From Nostocaceae cyanobacterium CSSed10_463m (GTDB taxonomy: Bacteria; Cyanobacteriota; Cyanobacteriia; Cyanobacteriales; Nostocaceae): a stretch of DNA of 5,478 nucleotides. The position numbers and the translations under genes are program-made. The DNA lies in NCBI GenBank assembly GCA_003556955.1, contig PWQB01000051.1:1-5478 (forward strand), read 5' to 3'. Below the pieces are notes generated by a model. That model searched no databases and was not told the origin of the DNA. It saw nothing but the letters and a program-made list of their open reading frames with translations. Below, piece after piece: positions 1 through 5,419 of the stretch (the first letter of the stretch is position 1; every line of letters begins with the position of its first letter).

Positions 1-594
1 ATGGATCAGGTTCTTAACCCTACAACATTAGCCCAATTACCCAAAGTTATCAACGTAGTTAAAGACAATATTGATACTAATTTAACAATTGAAGAATTAT
101 TAGCTCTAGCAGGTTTTGGTGTGCGAACCAACCGATCCAATATGCATATGTTCATGTTACCAGGTCGCTTTAGCCAACCAGATGAATATCTTGCTAGCTA
201 TTGGCTACCAAACAGAACTGGTATTTCTAGAATGATGTCTCAACACTTTGGTGTAGAAACAACTCGTGAATTTAGAGAGGTTACTTCTCGCTCTTTACGA
301 GTCTACATTCAAGATAGTACAGGTAGCGATCGCTCCGAACTCTTGTCTTTAATCAGAAATTTAGAAGAATTTGGCTATCGCAGAATCCAAGTATCTGTAC
401 CTTGGAACGAACCTCTGCAAGTTTCTAATATCGTCGCCCAGCAAGGAGACACTGAGAGTGCAGAAGTAATTCGCAATATTTTGGGATTTGGGGAAGTGCG
501 AGTGGAAAGCACTGGCATTATTGATTCTGATGTTACTATCAAACTGGGTCAGGATTGGTTACAACACAAACGCCTCTTTGAAGCCACTTATTAA
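1..594 (+). CDS. LytR-CpsA-Psr (LCP) family protein, C-terminal part (5' end outside window)
   Basis: LCP proteins are membrane-anchored, extracytoplasmic enzymes that transfer lipid-linked glycopolymers to peptidoglycan or other envelope acceptors. The 197 residues seen match the end of such a protein. Residues 1-40 (LNPTTLAQLPKVI, then DNIDTNLTIEELLALAGFG) are the typical end of the LCP catalytic domain. Residues about 50-85 carry a cyanobacterial-style connecting segment (MLPGRFS, SYWLPN). Residues about 99-186 resemble a LytR_C domain, starting LRVYIQDSTG and ending in VTIKLGQDW. There is no N-terminal transmembrane helix and none of the Arg/Asp-rich catalytic core, and family members are usually above 400 residues. 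The ATG at position 1 is therefore probably an internal methionine and the gene begins upstream. The stop is TAA at 592-594, followed by a terminator 36 bases later. Family assignment is fairly sure; the substrate cannot be told. Confidence 0.8.
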   Translation: MDQVLNPTTLAQLPKVINVVKDNIDTNLTIEELLALAGFGVRTNRSNMHMFMLPGRFSQPDEYLASYWLPNRTGISRMMSQHFGVETTREFREVTSRSLRVYIQDSTGSDRSELLSLIRNLEEFGYRRIQVSVPWNEPLQVSNIVAQQGDTESAEVIRNILGFGEVRVESTGIIDSDVTIKLGQDWLQHKRLFEATY

Positions 595-629
595 GACTCA
601 TCCCTTCTCTCAAAAATTCCCCAGAATTG

Positions 630-656
630 AAAAGTGCTGAGTGTTCAGCACTTTTT
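630..656 (+). terminator. Rho-independent terminator of the LCP gene
   Basis: A perfect 11-bp stem (AAAAGTGCTGA at 630-640 pairs with 645-655) closes a GTGT loop. The stem's 3' arm ends in a run of five T (652-656). It lies 36 bases after the LCP stop and before any signal for the next gene. The stem is nearly symmetric (A-run in front, T-run behind), so it could also act on the other strand, but no minus-strand gene lies near. Confidence 0.85.
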
Positions 657-663
657 ATTGAAA

Positions 664-673
664 GGTTTACTTT
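664..673. repeat. Left 10-bp target-site duplication of the MITE
   Basis: GGTTTACTTT, identical to 766-775 and directly abutting the left terminal inverted repeat. The match does not extend by even one base on either side. Confidence 0.7.
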
Positions 674-765
674 CAATACCTTTCGGTTAAGGGATGTAGA
701 GACGTTCCATGGAACGTCTCTACAAGGGTTTTCGGCTCACGAATTTGCTTAACCGAACAGTATTG
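674..765. mobile_element. 92-bp MITE-like element with 18-bp terminal inverted repeats
   Basis: The ends are inverted repeats matching at 16 of 18 positions. The left end, 674-691, reads CAATACCTTTCGGTTAAG; the right end, 748-765, reads CTTAACCGAACAGTATTG. The element is flanked exactly by a 10-base direct repeat GGTTTACTTT (664-673 and 766-775), as expected of a target-site duplication. It has no coding capacity, so it would need a transposase supplied in trans. A 30-base perfect palindrome lies inside (695-724). A 10-base duplication with TIRs of about 18 bp would suit an IS4-like transposase, but that is inference. The outer ends are unusually clean, suggesting a recent insertion. Because it lies between the LCP terminator and the next promoter, it should not disrupt either gene. 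Confidence 0.75.
695..724. repeat. 30-nt perfect palindrome, GTAGAGACG-type dispersed repeat (copy 1)
   Basis: The left half TGTAGAGACGTTCCA (695-709) is the exact reverse complement of 710-724, with no loop. The outer TGTAGAGACG is shared with the repeats near 2592 and 5299, while the centre differs (TTCCATGGAA here, GCGAT-based there). It sits off-centre inside the MITE-like element, so it is either part of that element or a second repeat nested in it. Confidence 0.8.
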
Positions 766-775
766 GGTTTACTTT
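766..775. repeat. Right 10-bp target-site duplication of the MITE
   Basis: GGTTTACTTT, directly abutting the right terminal inverted repeat. The bases that follow (774-782, TTAACCGAA) repeat nine bases of the inner part of the right terminal repeat (749-757), so the original target may have resembled the element's own end. Confidence 0.7.
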
Positions 776-824
776 AACCGAAAATTTTCGTAATATATAA
801 AGATACTGCTGATAGCTCAAAGGC

Positions 825-852
825 TTCTCAGCACTCAGTACTTTGCTATAAT
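825..852 (+). promoter_or_regulatory. Probable promoter of the nuclease-TPR gene, extended -10
   Basis: A consensus -10 box TATAAT (847-852) is preceded by TGC (844-846), giving an extended -10 TGnTATAAT. A weak -35 candidate TTCTCA (825-830) lies 16 bases upstream. Transcription would start near 859, leaving a leader of about 25 bases before the ATG at 885. A tandem heptamer (CTCAGCA then CTCAGTA, 827-840) overlaps the spacer. No clear Shine-Dalgarno sequence precedes the start codon. Confidence 0.55.
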
Positions 853-884
853 TTCATCACCCGATTCGCAGAATTATAGATGAA

Positions 885-2579
885 ATGGATTGGATTACAC
901 TACTGCGATCGCTACAGTCTGATTTTATTAAAAGGTTAACATCCGGTTTTTTACTTAATTGTGAAATAGAAGGTCAATATAGTGAATTAACTGTCATCTC
1001 TGGCGAAAGATTAAAGACATTAAGAGAATTTTGCTGGCTGATGGCAGAAAAATATAAGCGGACTTCACCAGTGCGTGATGTTTTTATTAATAATCTCAAA
1101 GGTAAACTGGGTGAAGAAGTTGTCAAAGAACGTTTAGCTGATTTAATTACAGAAGTCGATTATGAAACTCGATTTGGCGGTGATGGTAATAGTGATTTCA
1201 CCTTAAATTCTAACTCTAAAATTGGGGTTGAAGTCAAGTCTCGTCATGGCAGTATCGATAAAGTCAGATGGTCTGTTAGTTCTCAAGAAGTTGCTAAAAA
1301 TGCAGTTGTAGTCTGCGTTTTAATTCAAGAAGAAGTCAACGAAGCCCAACCGGAATATCATTTATTTTTAGCTGGTTTTCTGCCGACGCAAATGATTAAG
1401 CTTAAAACTGGCAAAATCTCCTTTGGCATCAATCAATTATTGTATGGAGGTGGTTTATGGTGCTATTTAGAACAGTTACAAAATTCTTCTAATTCTCCAG
1501 ACTTTTCCGCTAATTCGTCTCCACCTCATCAGGTAAGTTCTCAATTTTCACCCTCTGGTGAAAAAGCAATGGTTAACCTAACCCCCCAACCCCCTTCCCT
1601 ACAAGGGCAGGGGGAGAATTTAAAGCCTCTCGCCTTGCAGGAGAGAGGTTTGGAGAGAGGTTTTCTAGATGATGTAAAAAGCCAACAAGATTTAAATATA
1701 TTTTATATAAAACTGGGTGATGAATGTTTTGCGAAAGGTGAATATGAGACAGCAATTACTAATTTCACCCACGTTTTAGAATTAAAAAGTGATGCTGATA
1801 TTTATTATAAACGAGGTTTAAGTTACTATCAACTAGGAAATTACACAGCAGCAATTGGAGATTTTTCTCAAGTAATTCAGTTAAATAGTAATAACGGCAA
1901 AGCATACAACAAAAGAGGTTTAGCCCGTTATCAACTTGGCAATTATCAAGAAGCCATTGATGATTACACACAAGCAATCAGAATTAATCCTCATGTTGCT
2001 GTTGCCTATAAAAATCGGGCGGAAGCCCGTTCTCACATCGGAGATAATCAAGGAGCAATAGAAGATTACACTCAAGCAATTAAAATTAATCCTCATTATG
2101 CTGATGCTTATAAAAACCAGGGAATTGCCCGTTATTTTATAGAATATCACCAGGGATTTTCTCAGGCAATTAAAGTTAATCCCCAGGATGCCATTGCTTA
2201 TAAAAATCGTGGTGATGCTCGTGCTGATTTAGAAGATTATCTAGGTGCAATTGCCGATTATACTCAAGCCATACAGATGAAATCCAACTATGTAGATGCT
2301 TATTATAACCGTGGTAACGCGCGTTACGATTTAGGCGATTACGAGGCAGCAATTGAGGATTACACTCAGACGATTAAGATTAATTCTAATTACGCTAATG
2401 CCTATTATAATCGTGGTAACACTTACTCCGAACTAGGAGATAAACAGTTAGCAATTGCTGATTTTCGCAAAGCAGCAGATATTTATCGTCGAGAAGGTAA
2501 ACTAGAAGCGCTTAAAGATGCGCGTGAAAGAGTGTCCGATTTAGAAATCGCCGAATCATTAGACATTTTAAATTTTTAA
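885..2579 (+). CDS. PD-(D/E)XK nuclease-like domain fused to eight TPR repeats
   Basis: The 564-residue protein appears cytosolic, with no signal peptide or membrane segment. Residues about 60-195 show a restriction-endonuclease-like pattern: E77/E78 in the helix KLGEEVVKERL, D104 in GNSDFTL, and E116-V-K118 in GVEVKSR, then W129 and Q134. This fits an E...D...ExK metal-dependent nuclease core. Residues about 200-262 are a low-complexity linker, part of it encoded by an interspersed repeat. Residues 269-535 form eight TPR units of 34 residues, except the fifth (404-433), which has 30. A short charged tail ends at 564. TPR arrays bind proteins, so the likely design is a nuclease directed or controlled by a partner. 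The gene stands alone with its own promoter. A defence or DNA-repair role is possible but unproven. The ATG at 885 is used; an ATG at 880 is in another frame that soon stops. Confidence 0.75.
   Translation: MDWITLLRSLQSDFIKRLTSGFLLNCEIEGQYSELTVISGERLKTLREFCWLMAEKYKRTSPVRDVFINNLKGKLGEEVVKERLADLITEVDYETRFGGDGNSDFTLNSNSKIGVEVKSRHGSIDKVRWSVSSQEVAKNAVVVCVLIQEEVNEAQPEYHLFLAGFLPTQMIKLKTGKISFGINQLLYGGGLWCYLEQLQNSSNSPDFSANSSPPHQVSSQFSPSGEKAMVNLTPQPPSLQGQGENLKPLALQERGLERGFLDDVKSQQDLNIFYIKLGDECFAKGEYETAITNFTHVLELKSDADIYYKRGLSYYQLGNYTAAIGDFSQVIQLNSNNGKAYNKRGLARYQLGNYQEAIDDYTQAIRINPHVAVAYKNRAEARSHIGDNQGAIEDYTQAIKINPHYADAYKNQGIARYFIEYHQGFSQAIKVNPQDAIAYKNRGDARADLEDYLGAIADYTQAIQMKSNYVDAYYNRGNARYDLGDYEAAIEDYTQTIKINSNYANAYYNRGNTYSELGDKQLAIADFRKAADIYRREGKLEALKDARERVSDLEIAESLDILNF
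1574..1664. repeat. Interspersed repeat embedded in frame in the nuclease-TPR linker
   Basis: The stretch holds two imperfect hairpins. In the first, 1590-1600 pairs with 1604-1614 at 10 of 11 positions (CCCCCTTCCCT arm, loop ACA). In the second, 1626-1635 pairs with 1639-1648 at 9 of 10 positions. A 12-base tandem duplication GGAGAGAGGTTT (1640-1651, 1652-1663) follows. Base composition is sharply unlike the surrounding gene: C-runs, then purine-rich G/A. It encodes about residues 231-260, including NLTPQPPSLQGQGEN and LALQERGLERGF, peptides I recall as common artefacts of a repeat family in cyanobacterial genomes. The boundaries are approximate. Confidence 0.7.
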
Positions 2580-2591
2580 ATTTTTCCACCC

Positions 2592-2618
2592 CTTGTAGAG
2601 ACGCGATTTATCGCGTCT
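2592..2618. repeat. GTAGAGACG-type palindromic repeat (copy 2) between convergent genes
   Basis: The 9-bp arms AGACGCGAT (2599-2607) and ATCGCGTCT (2610-2618) enclose TT. The whole 27 bases are the exact reverse complement of 5273-5299. The repeat lies 12 bases after the nuclease-TPR stop, where a hairpin could stop transcription from either side, but neither strand has a T-run after it. It is therefore not called a classical terminator. Confidence 0.8.
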
Positions 2619-2627
2619 TCTTCGTAA

Positions 2628-2640
2628 ATTTATCGCGTCT
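2628..2640. repeat. Duplicated half of palindromic repeat copy 2
   Basis: ATTTATCGCGTCT repeats 2606-2618 exactly, 22 bases further on. This right half-arm could pair with the left arm at 2599-2607 as an alternative hairpin. Confidence 0.7.
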
Positions 2641-2646
2641 AAATCC

Positions 2647-2856
2647 CTATTTTCTTTCTTGCATTTCTCGCAATTGCCTTTCTGTGCGCTCATAGGGTTT
2701 TGTCTGCGGTCGCCAAGAAAACAGGTTATTAACAAAGTTGTTCATAGCTGTACGAGTCTGGGTACTGGATTTGCCTAAAGCACCAGGTAACACCTGATCT
2801 CCTACTGCAACAAACAGTATAAAGCCAATAAGTATCACAGGCATATATCGCTTCAT
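2647..2856 (-). CDS. Small membrane-anchored protein of unknown function (69 aa)
   Basis: I do not recognise a named family; it looks like a conserved small cyanobacterial hypothetical protein. Residues about 5-19 (MPVILIGFILFVAVG) form one hydrophobic segment after a basic start MKR, suggesting a signal anchor or uncleaved signal sequence. The remainder is polar. It contains the short motif DQVLPGALGKSS, an aromatic NNLFSW patch, and a strongly charged C-terminus (YERTERQLREMQERK) that is likely helical. The start is supported by a Shine-Dalgarno sequence GGGAG nine bases upstream. The gene lies 45 bases downstream of the carotenoid oxygenase on the same strand, so it is probably co-transcribed. 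That position does not by itself show a shared function. It is too short and featureless to be assigned an activity. Confidence 0.7.
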   Translation of the reverse strand: MKRYMPVILIGFILFVAVGDQVLPGALGKSSTQTRTAMNNFVNNLFSWRPQTKPYERTERQLREMQERK

Positions 2857-2865
2857 CTGTTTTTG

Positions 2866-2870
2866 CTCCC
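2866..2870 (-). promoter_or_regulatory. Shine-Dalgarno of the 69-aa gene
   Basis: Reads GGGAG (within AGGGAGC) on the minus strand, nine bases before the ATG at 2856-2854. It is the clearest ribosome-binding site in the window and supports this small gene as real. Confidence 0.6.
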
Positions 2871-2901
2871 TGCTTAAAGCGCAACTACGAACTATGATGC
2901 T

Positions 2902-4317
2902 CTACTGAGCAGCTTTAAAACAACCGTGAAAACTATGAGGAATTACACTGGGTAACCCCAATCGACACACGGGTTCTGCATCCAGGCGATCGCAATCAAA
3001 TACCCAAACTTCGCTACTATGAGAATTACCATCATAAACTACGGTTAAAACCCAACTTTGTACAGGTAAAGGTTCGGAAGGATAGCAATTTTCTGGTAAA
3101 TTAGCTTCAGTGAAGGTTTCAGTCTGATGATCGAATCGTCCAACGGTATCTAAGATTTCTTGACGAATATCTGAGCCTTCGCGGAATGACGACATATAGG
3201 TATAACGCGAAACTTTTCCTACATTTGGCTTGGGTACATTCGGAAATTCACAACTTCTGTCTGATAGCTGCTGAATTGATGTCAATTTAGCAGTTTGGGG
3301 TTGCAGATGAACTCGCGTTAAGGTACTCTTAGCTGGCGTATGAGTTTTTCCTGTAGCTACTTCCCGCAGATATTGATTTGTCTGGAAATCTTGATAACGA
3401 GAAAAATCTACCACCACAGTACCACTAGCATCTACATAACCATTGGCAAAATGCCATTGATACCAAGGTTCAGTTTCTCCACGACTCACCAAAGTTAAGG
3501 TTTCACGGTCGAATACCAAAATCTGAGTCCCTAATTCTGGTTTCCATTCTAAAGCATCAGTGTAACTACTAATACCTGCAAGGATAGGGAAAAGATTTAA
3601 CCGCACCGCCGGAATGAAAAATATCAGATATTGTCCTGCTAAAACAAAATCATGAATTAATGGCACACCTTGCAGTTTCAATTCACCTTTTTGAATGATT
3701 TTGCCTGTAAAATCACTTTTATAAACATTCAATGTCGCATTCATTCCGGGACTGATACCAAAATTAAAAATTTCCCCGGTTTGGTAATCAACTTTCGGAT
3801 GAGCAGAATAGGCTAATCCTTGATTCAAAACATCTAAATCATCCAAACCTCGTGTTTCTAAGGTCTGGAGGTCAAGGGAATGAGGATTTCCACCTTCCCA
3901 AAGTGCCAGAAGCTTATCAGGTAATGCTAAGACTGAAGTATTAGCAGCATTCTTAACTGGTTTGAGCCATTGATTCCAAACTGGCCCTGGTGCAGTCATG
4001 CCATAATTACCGTAAAGCAGTTTCCCGGCTACAGTTTCTGCTTGATAGCCAGCAGTCTGCACATAACGATAAACTCCGGTAACACCAGCATTGGTAAAAT
4101 TAACGGCCAAAATTGCGCCATCACCATCAAACCAATGTCCGACAGGAATACCACCACGTTCTAAGCGTCCTGGTCCATTGCGGTAGAGAGTACCACGTAA
4201 GCCTTCAGGGACTTTTCCTGAGAGAATGGGTAAGGGGGTGAGGGGAAATTCTGTTGCAGGTTGAGCGATCGCACCTGCCCAGGTTTTATGAGTTAATGGT
4301 TGAATAGTTGTTGTCAT
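2902..4317 (-). CDS. Carotenoid cleavage oxygenase (RPE65/CCD family), apocarotenoid 15,15'-oxygenase-like
   Basis: A non-haem Fe(II) enzyme that splits a polyene double bond of carotenoids or apocarotenoids with O2, giving aldehydes such as retinal. The 471-residue protein has the full family signature. The four iron-binding histidines are H173 (SAHPKVD), H222 (LIHDFV), H289 (WHFANG) and H464 (HSFHG). The second-shell glutamates are E141 (LWEGG), E357 (CEFP) and E415 (SEP). The early motif GTLYRNGPG (42-50) and the GHWFDGDG segment (60-67) are also intact. Length and motif order resemble Synechocystis apocarotenoid oxygenase (about 490 residues). Several paralogues occur in Nostoc-type genomes, so substrate and cleavage site remain open. 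There is no signal peptide; the family is cytosolic and associates with membranes through a hydrophobic patch, for which 230-250 is a candidate. It is divergent from the Nit1-type gene and upstream of the 69-aa gene. Confidence 0.92.
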   Translation of the reverse strand: MTTTIQPLTHKTWAGAIAQPATEFPLTPLPILSGKVPEGLRGTLYRNGPGRLERGGIPVGHWFDGDGAILAVNFTNAGVTGVYRYVQTAGYQAETVAGKLLYGNYGMTAPGPVWNQWLKPVKNAANTSVLALPDKLLALWEGGNPHSLDLQTLETRGLDDLDVLNQGLAYSAHPKVDYQTGEIFNFGISPGMNATLNVYKSDFTGKIIQKGELKLQGVPLIHDFVLAGQYLIFFIPAVRLNLFPILAGISSYTDALEWKPELGTQILVFDRETLTLVSRGETEPWYQWHFANGYVDASGTVVVDFSRYQDFQTNQYLREVATGKTHTPAKSTLTRVHLQPQTAKLTSIQQLSDRSCEFPNVPKPNVGKVSRYTYMSSFREGSDIRQEILDTVGRFDHQTETFTEANLPENCYPSEPLPVQSWVLTVVYDGNSHSSEVWVFDCDRLDAEPVCRLGLPSVIPHSFHGCFKAAQ

Positions 4318-4442
4318 ATTTTTAATGGGAAAGGAACAATTACAAAAAAGCTGACCCCATGCTAAAAAATATCCGCAGTTCTACAACTAACGATATATTT
4401 TTTAATCTAACCCAAACAAAATCACTGTTTTTTGTTGAATCT
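4318..4442. promoter_or_regulatory. Divergent intergenic region between carotenoid oxygenase and Nit1-type hydrolase
   Basis: This AT-rich gap must hold the promoters of both genes, assuming the hydrolase starts at 4443. Only weak candidates are visible, such as TATATT at 4394-4399 on the plus strand, without a good -35. A short inverted repeat, AACAAAA (4415-4421) and TTTTGTT (4430-4436), lies just before the hydrolase start and could be an operator or chance in AT-rich sequence. I saw no NtcA-type GTA-N8-TAC site. Confidence 0.35.
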
Positions 4443-5255
4443 ATGAAGTCTTATTTGGCCGCCGCTATTCAAATGACCAGTGTATCCAATTTACACAAAA
4501 ACCTAGTCCAGGCAGAAGAACTGATTGATCTGGCTGTGCGCCGAGGTGCTGAATTAGTTGGGTTACCGGAAAACTTTTCTTTTATGGGAGAAGAGAAAGA
4601 TAAACTCGCACAAGCCGCGGAAATTTACCGTGAATCTGCCCAATTTCTCAAAAAAATGGCGCAGCGTTACCAAGTTACTATTTTGGGCGGTAGCTTTCCC
4701 GTTCCTGTGGAGGATACAGGTAAAGTTTATAACACTACAATCCTGATTGACCCTAGCGGTGAAGAACTATCTCGCTACTATAAGGTACATTTATTTGATG
4801 TCAATGTCCCTGATGGCAACACCTATAGAGAATCTAGCACTGTTGTCGCTGGTCAACAACTGCCCTCTGTTTATTTCTCCGAACAACTGGGTAATATAGG
4901 ACTTTCTGTTTGTTACGATGTCCGTTTTCCGGAATTGTATCGACATCTTTCAGATAAAGGCGCAGATGTGATGTTTGTCCCGGCGGCTTTTACAGCTTTT
5001 ACTGGCAAAGACCACTGGCAAGTATTATTACAAGCGAGAGCCATTGAAAATACTGCCTATATTATTGCACCCGCTCAAACTGGCAATAATTACGACCGTC
5101 GTCATACTCACGGCCATGCCATGATTATCGACCCTTGGGGCGTGATTTTAGCTGATGCTGGAGAAAAACCGGGAATTGCGATCGCTGAAATTAAACCTTC
5201 TCGTTTGGAACAGGTTCGCCGTCAAATGCCTTCTCTAGAACATCGGGTATTCTAA
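4443..5255 (+). CDS. Nit1-type carbon-nitrogen hydrolase (deaminated glutathione amidase-like)
   Basis: A nitrilase-superfamily cytosolic amidase. Counting from 4443 (270 residues), the Glu-Lys-Cys triad is E43 (LPENFSF), K114 (YYKVHLFD) and C157 (SVCYDVRFPELYR). Later family blocks are also present: HWQVLLQARAIEN (191-203), GHAMIIDPWG (224-233) and the terminal RRQMPSLEHR (259-268). These follow the Nit1 branch, whose characterised members repair metabolism by hydrolysing deaminated glutathione; that activity is inferred here from family likeness. An upstream in-frame ATG at 4359 would add 28 residues with no family counterpart. MKSYLAAAIQMTS at 4443 is the usual start of the fold, so 4443 is preferred, although neither start has a good Shine-Dalgarno. 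An omega-amidase or another C-N hydrolase is the alternative. It is transcribed away from the carotenoid oxygenase; no operon partner is visible downstream. Confidence 0.88.
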   Translation: MKSYLAAAIQMTSVSNLHKNLVQAEELIDLAVRRGAELVGLPENFSFMGEEKDKLAQAAEIYRESAQFLKKMAQRYQVTILGGSFPVPVEDTGKVYNTTILIDPSGEELSRYYKVHLFDVNVPDGNTYRESSTVVAGQQLPSVYFSEQLGNIGLSVCYDVRFPELYRHLSDKGADVMFVPAAFTAFTGKDHWQVLLQARAIENTAYIIAPAQTGNNYDRRHTHGHAMIIDPWGVILADAGEKPGIAIAEIKPSRLEQVRRQMPSLEHRVF

Positions 5256-5270
5256 AATATTGAACAGAAC

Positions 5271-5299
5271 AGAGACGCGATAAATCGCGTCTCTACAAG
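5271..5299. repeat. GTAGAGACG-type palindromic repeat (copy 3)
   Basis: The 11-bp perfect arms AGAGACGCGAT (5271-5281) and ATCGCGTCTCT (5284-5294) enclose AA. Positions 5273-5299 are the exact reverse complement of 2592-2618. It begins 16 bases after the Nit1-type stop codon. It could fold in RNA and attenuate read-through, but no T-run follows, so a terminator role is uncertain. Confidence 0.8.
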
Positions 5300-5320
5300 A
5301 GTGCCGTTTTGTGAAGATTT

Positions 5321-5419
5321 ATGCTACCAAAAACTATTCAACTGTTGATCGGTCTGAGTATTATGGGGCTTGTGTCTTGTAATGGTACACCTAACAATAG
5401 AGTAATCCAACTACGGTAG
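5321..5419 (+). CDS. Short lipoprotein-like ORF, probably truncated by a stop
   Basis: The ATG at 5321 opens a 32-codon frame with a convincing lipoprotein signal: start MLPK, hydrophobic stretch TIQLLIGLSIMGLV, and lipobox LVSC with the lipidated Cys at residue 20, then a polar NGTPNN linker. TAG at 5417-5419 ends it after only 13 mature residues. The same frame stays open from 5420 to the window end (19 codons), so this may be the start of a longer lipoprotein gene broken by a nonsense mutation. It could instead be a real micro-lipoprotein or a decayed remnant. The mature part is too short to assign. The Shine-Dalgarno is weak. Confidence is in the signal sequence rather than in a functional gene. 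Confidence 0.4.
   Translation: MLPKTIQLLIGLSIMGLVSCNGTPNNRVIQLR

Noticed and set aside
1545..1564. Small inverted repeat TTTTCACC...GGTGAAAA before the coding repeat
   Set aside because: An 8-bp stem with a 4-base loop inside a coding linker; no functional context, could be chance.
1574..1664. CRISPR-like or terminator reading of the clustered hairpins
   Set aside because: There is no regular repeat-spacer pattern, and the stretch is translated in frame without stops.
1573..1755. Minus-strand 60-codon frame ending in SPPALVGKGVGGLG
   Set aside because: It is the antisense reading of the interspersed repeat and the first TPR coding region. Such peptides are familiar repeat artefacts, and there is no start signal.
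1765..2150. Two minus-strand frames opposite the TPR repeats
   Set aside because: They are shadows of a strongly supported TPR gene; the similar peptides arise from the repeated plus-strand codons.
2592..2646. Classical bidirectional terminator between the convergent genes
   Set aside because: The hairpin is present, but neither strand has a T-run after it. It is better explained as a dispersed repeat.
3970..4164. Plus-strand 64-codon frame inside the carotenoid oxygenase
   Set aside because: It lies wholly opposite conserved oxygenase motifs, with no independent support.
4558..4746. Plus-strand 62-codon frame in the Nit1-type gene
   Set aside because: It is an out-of-frame shadow across the conserved LPENF region.
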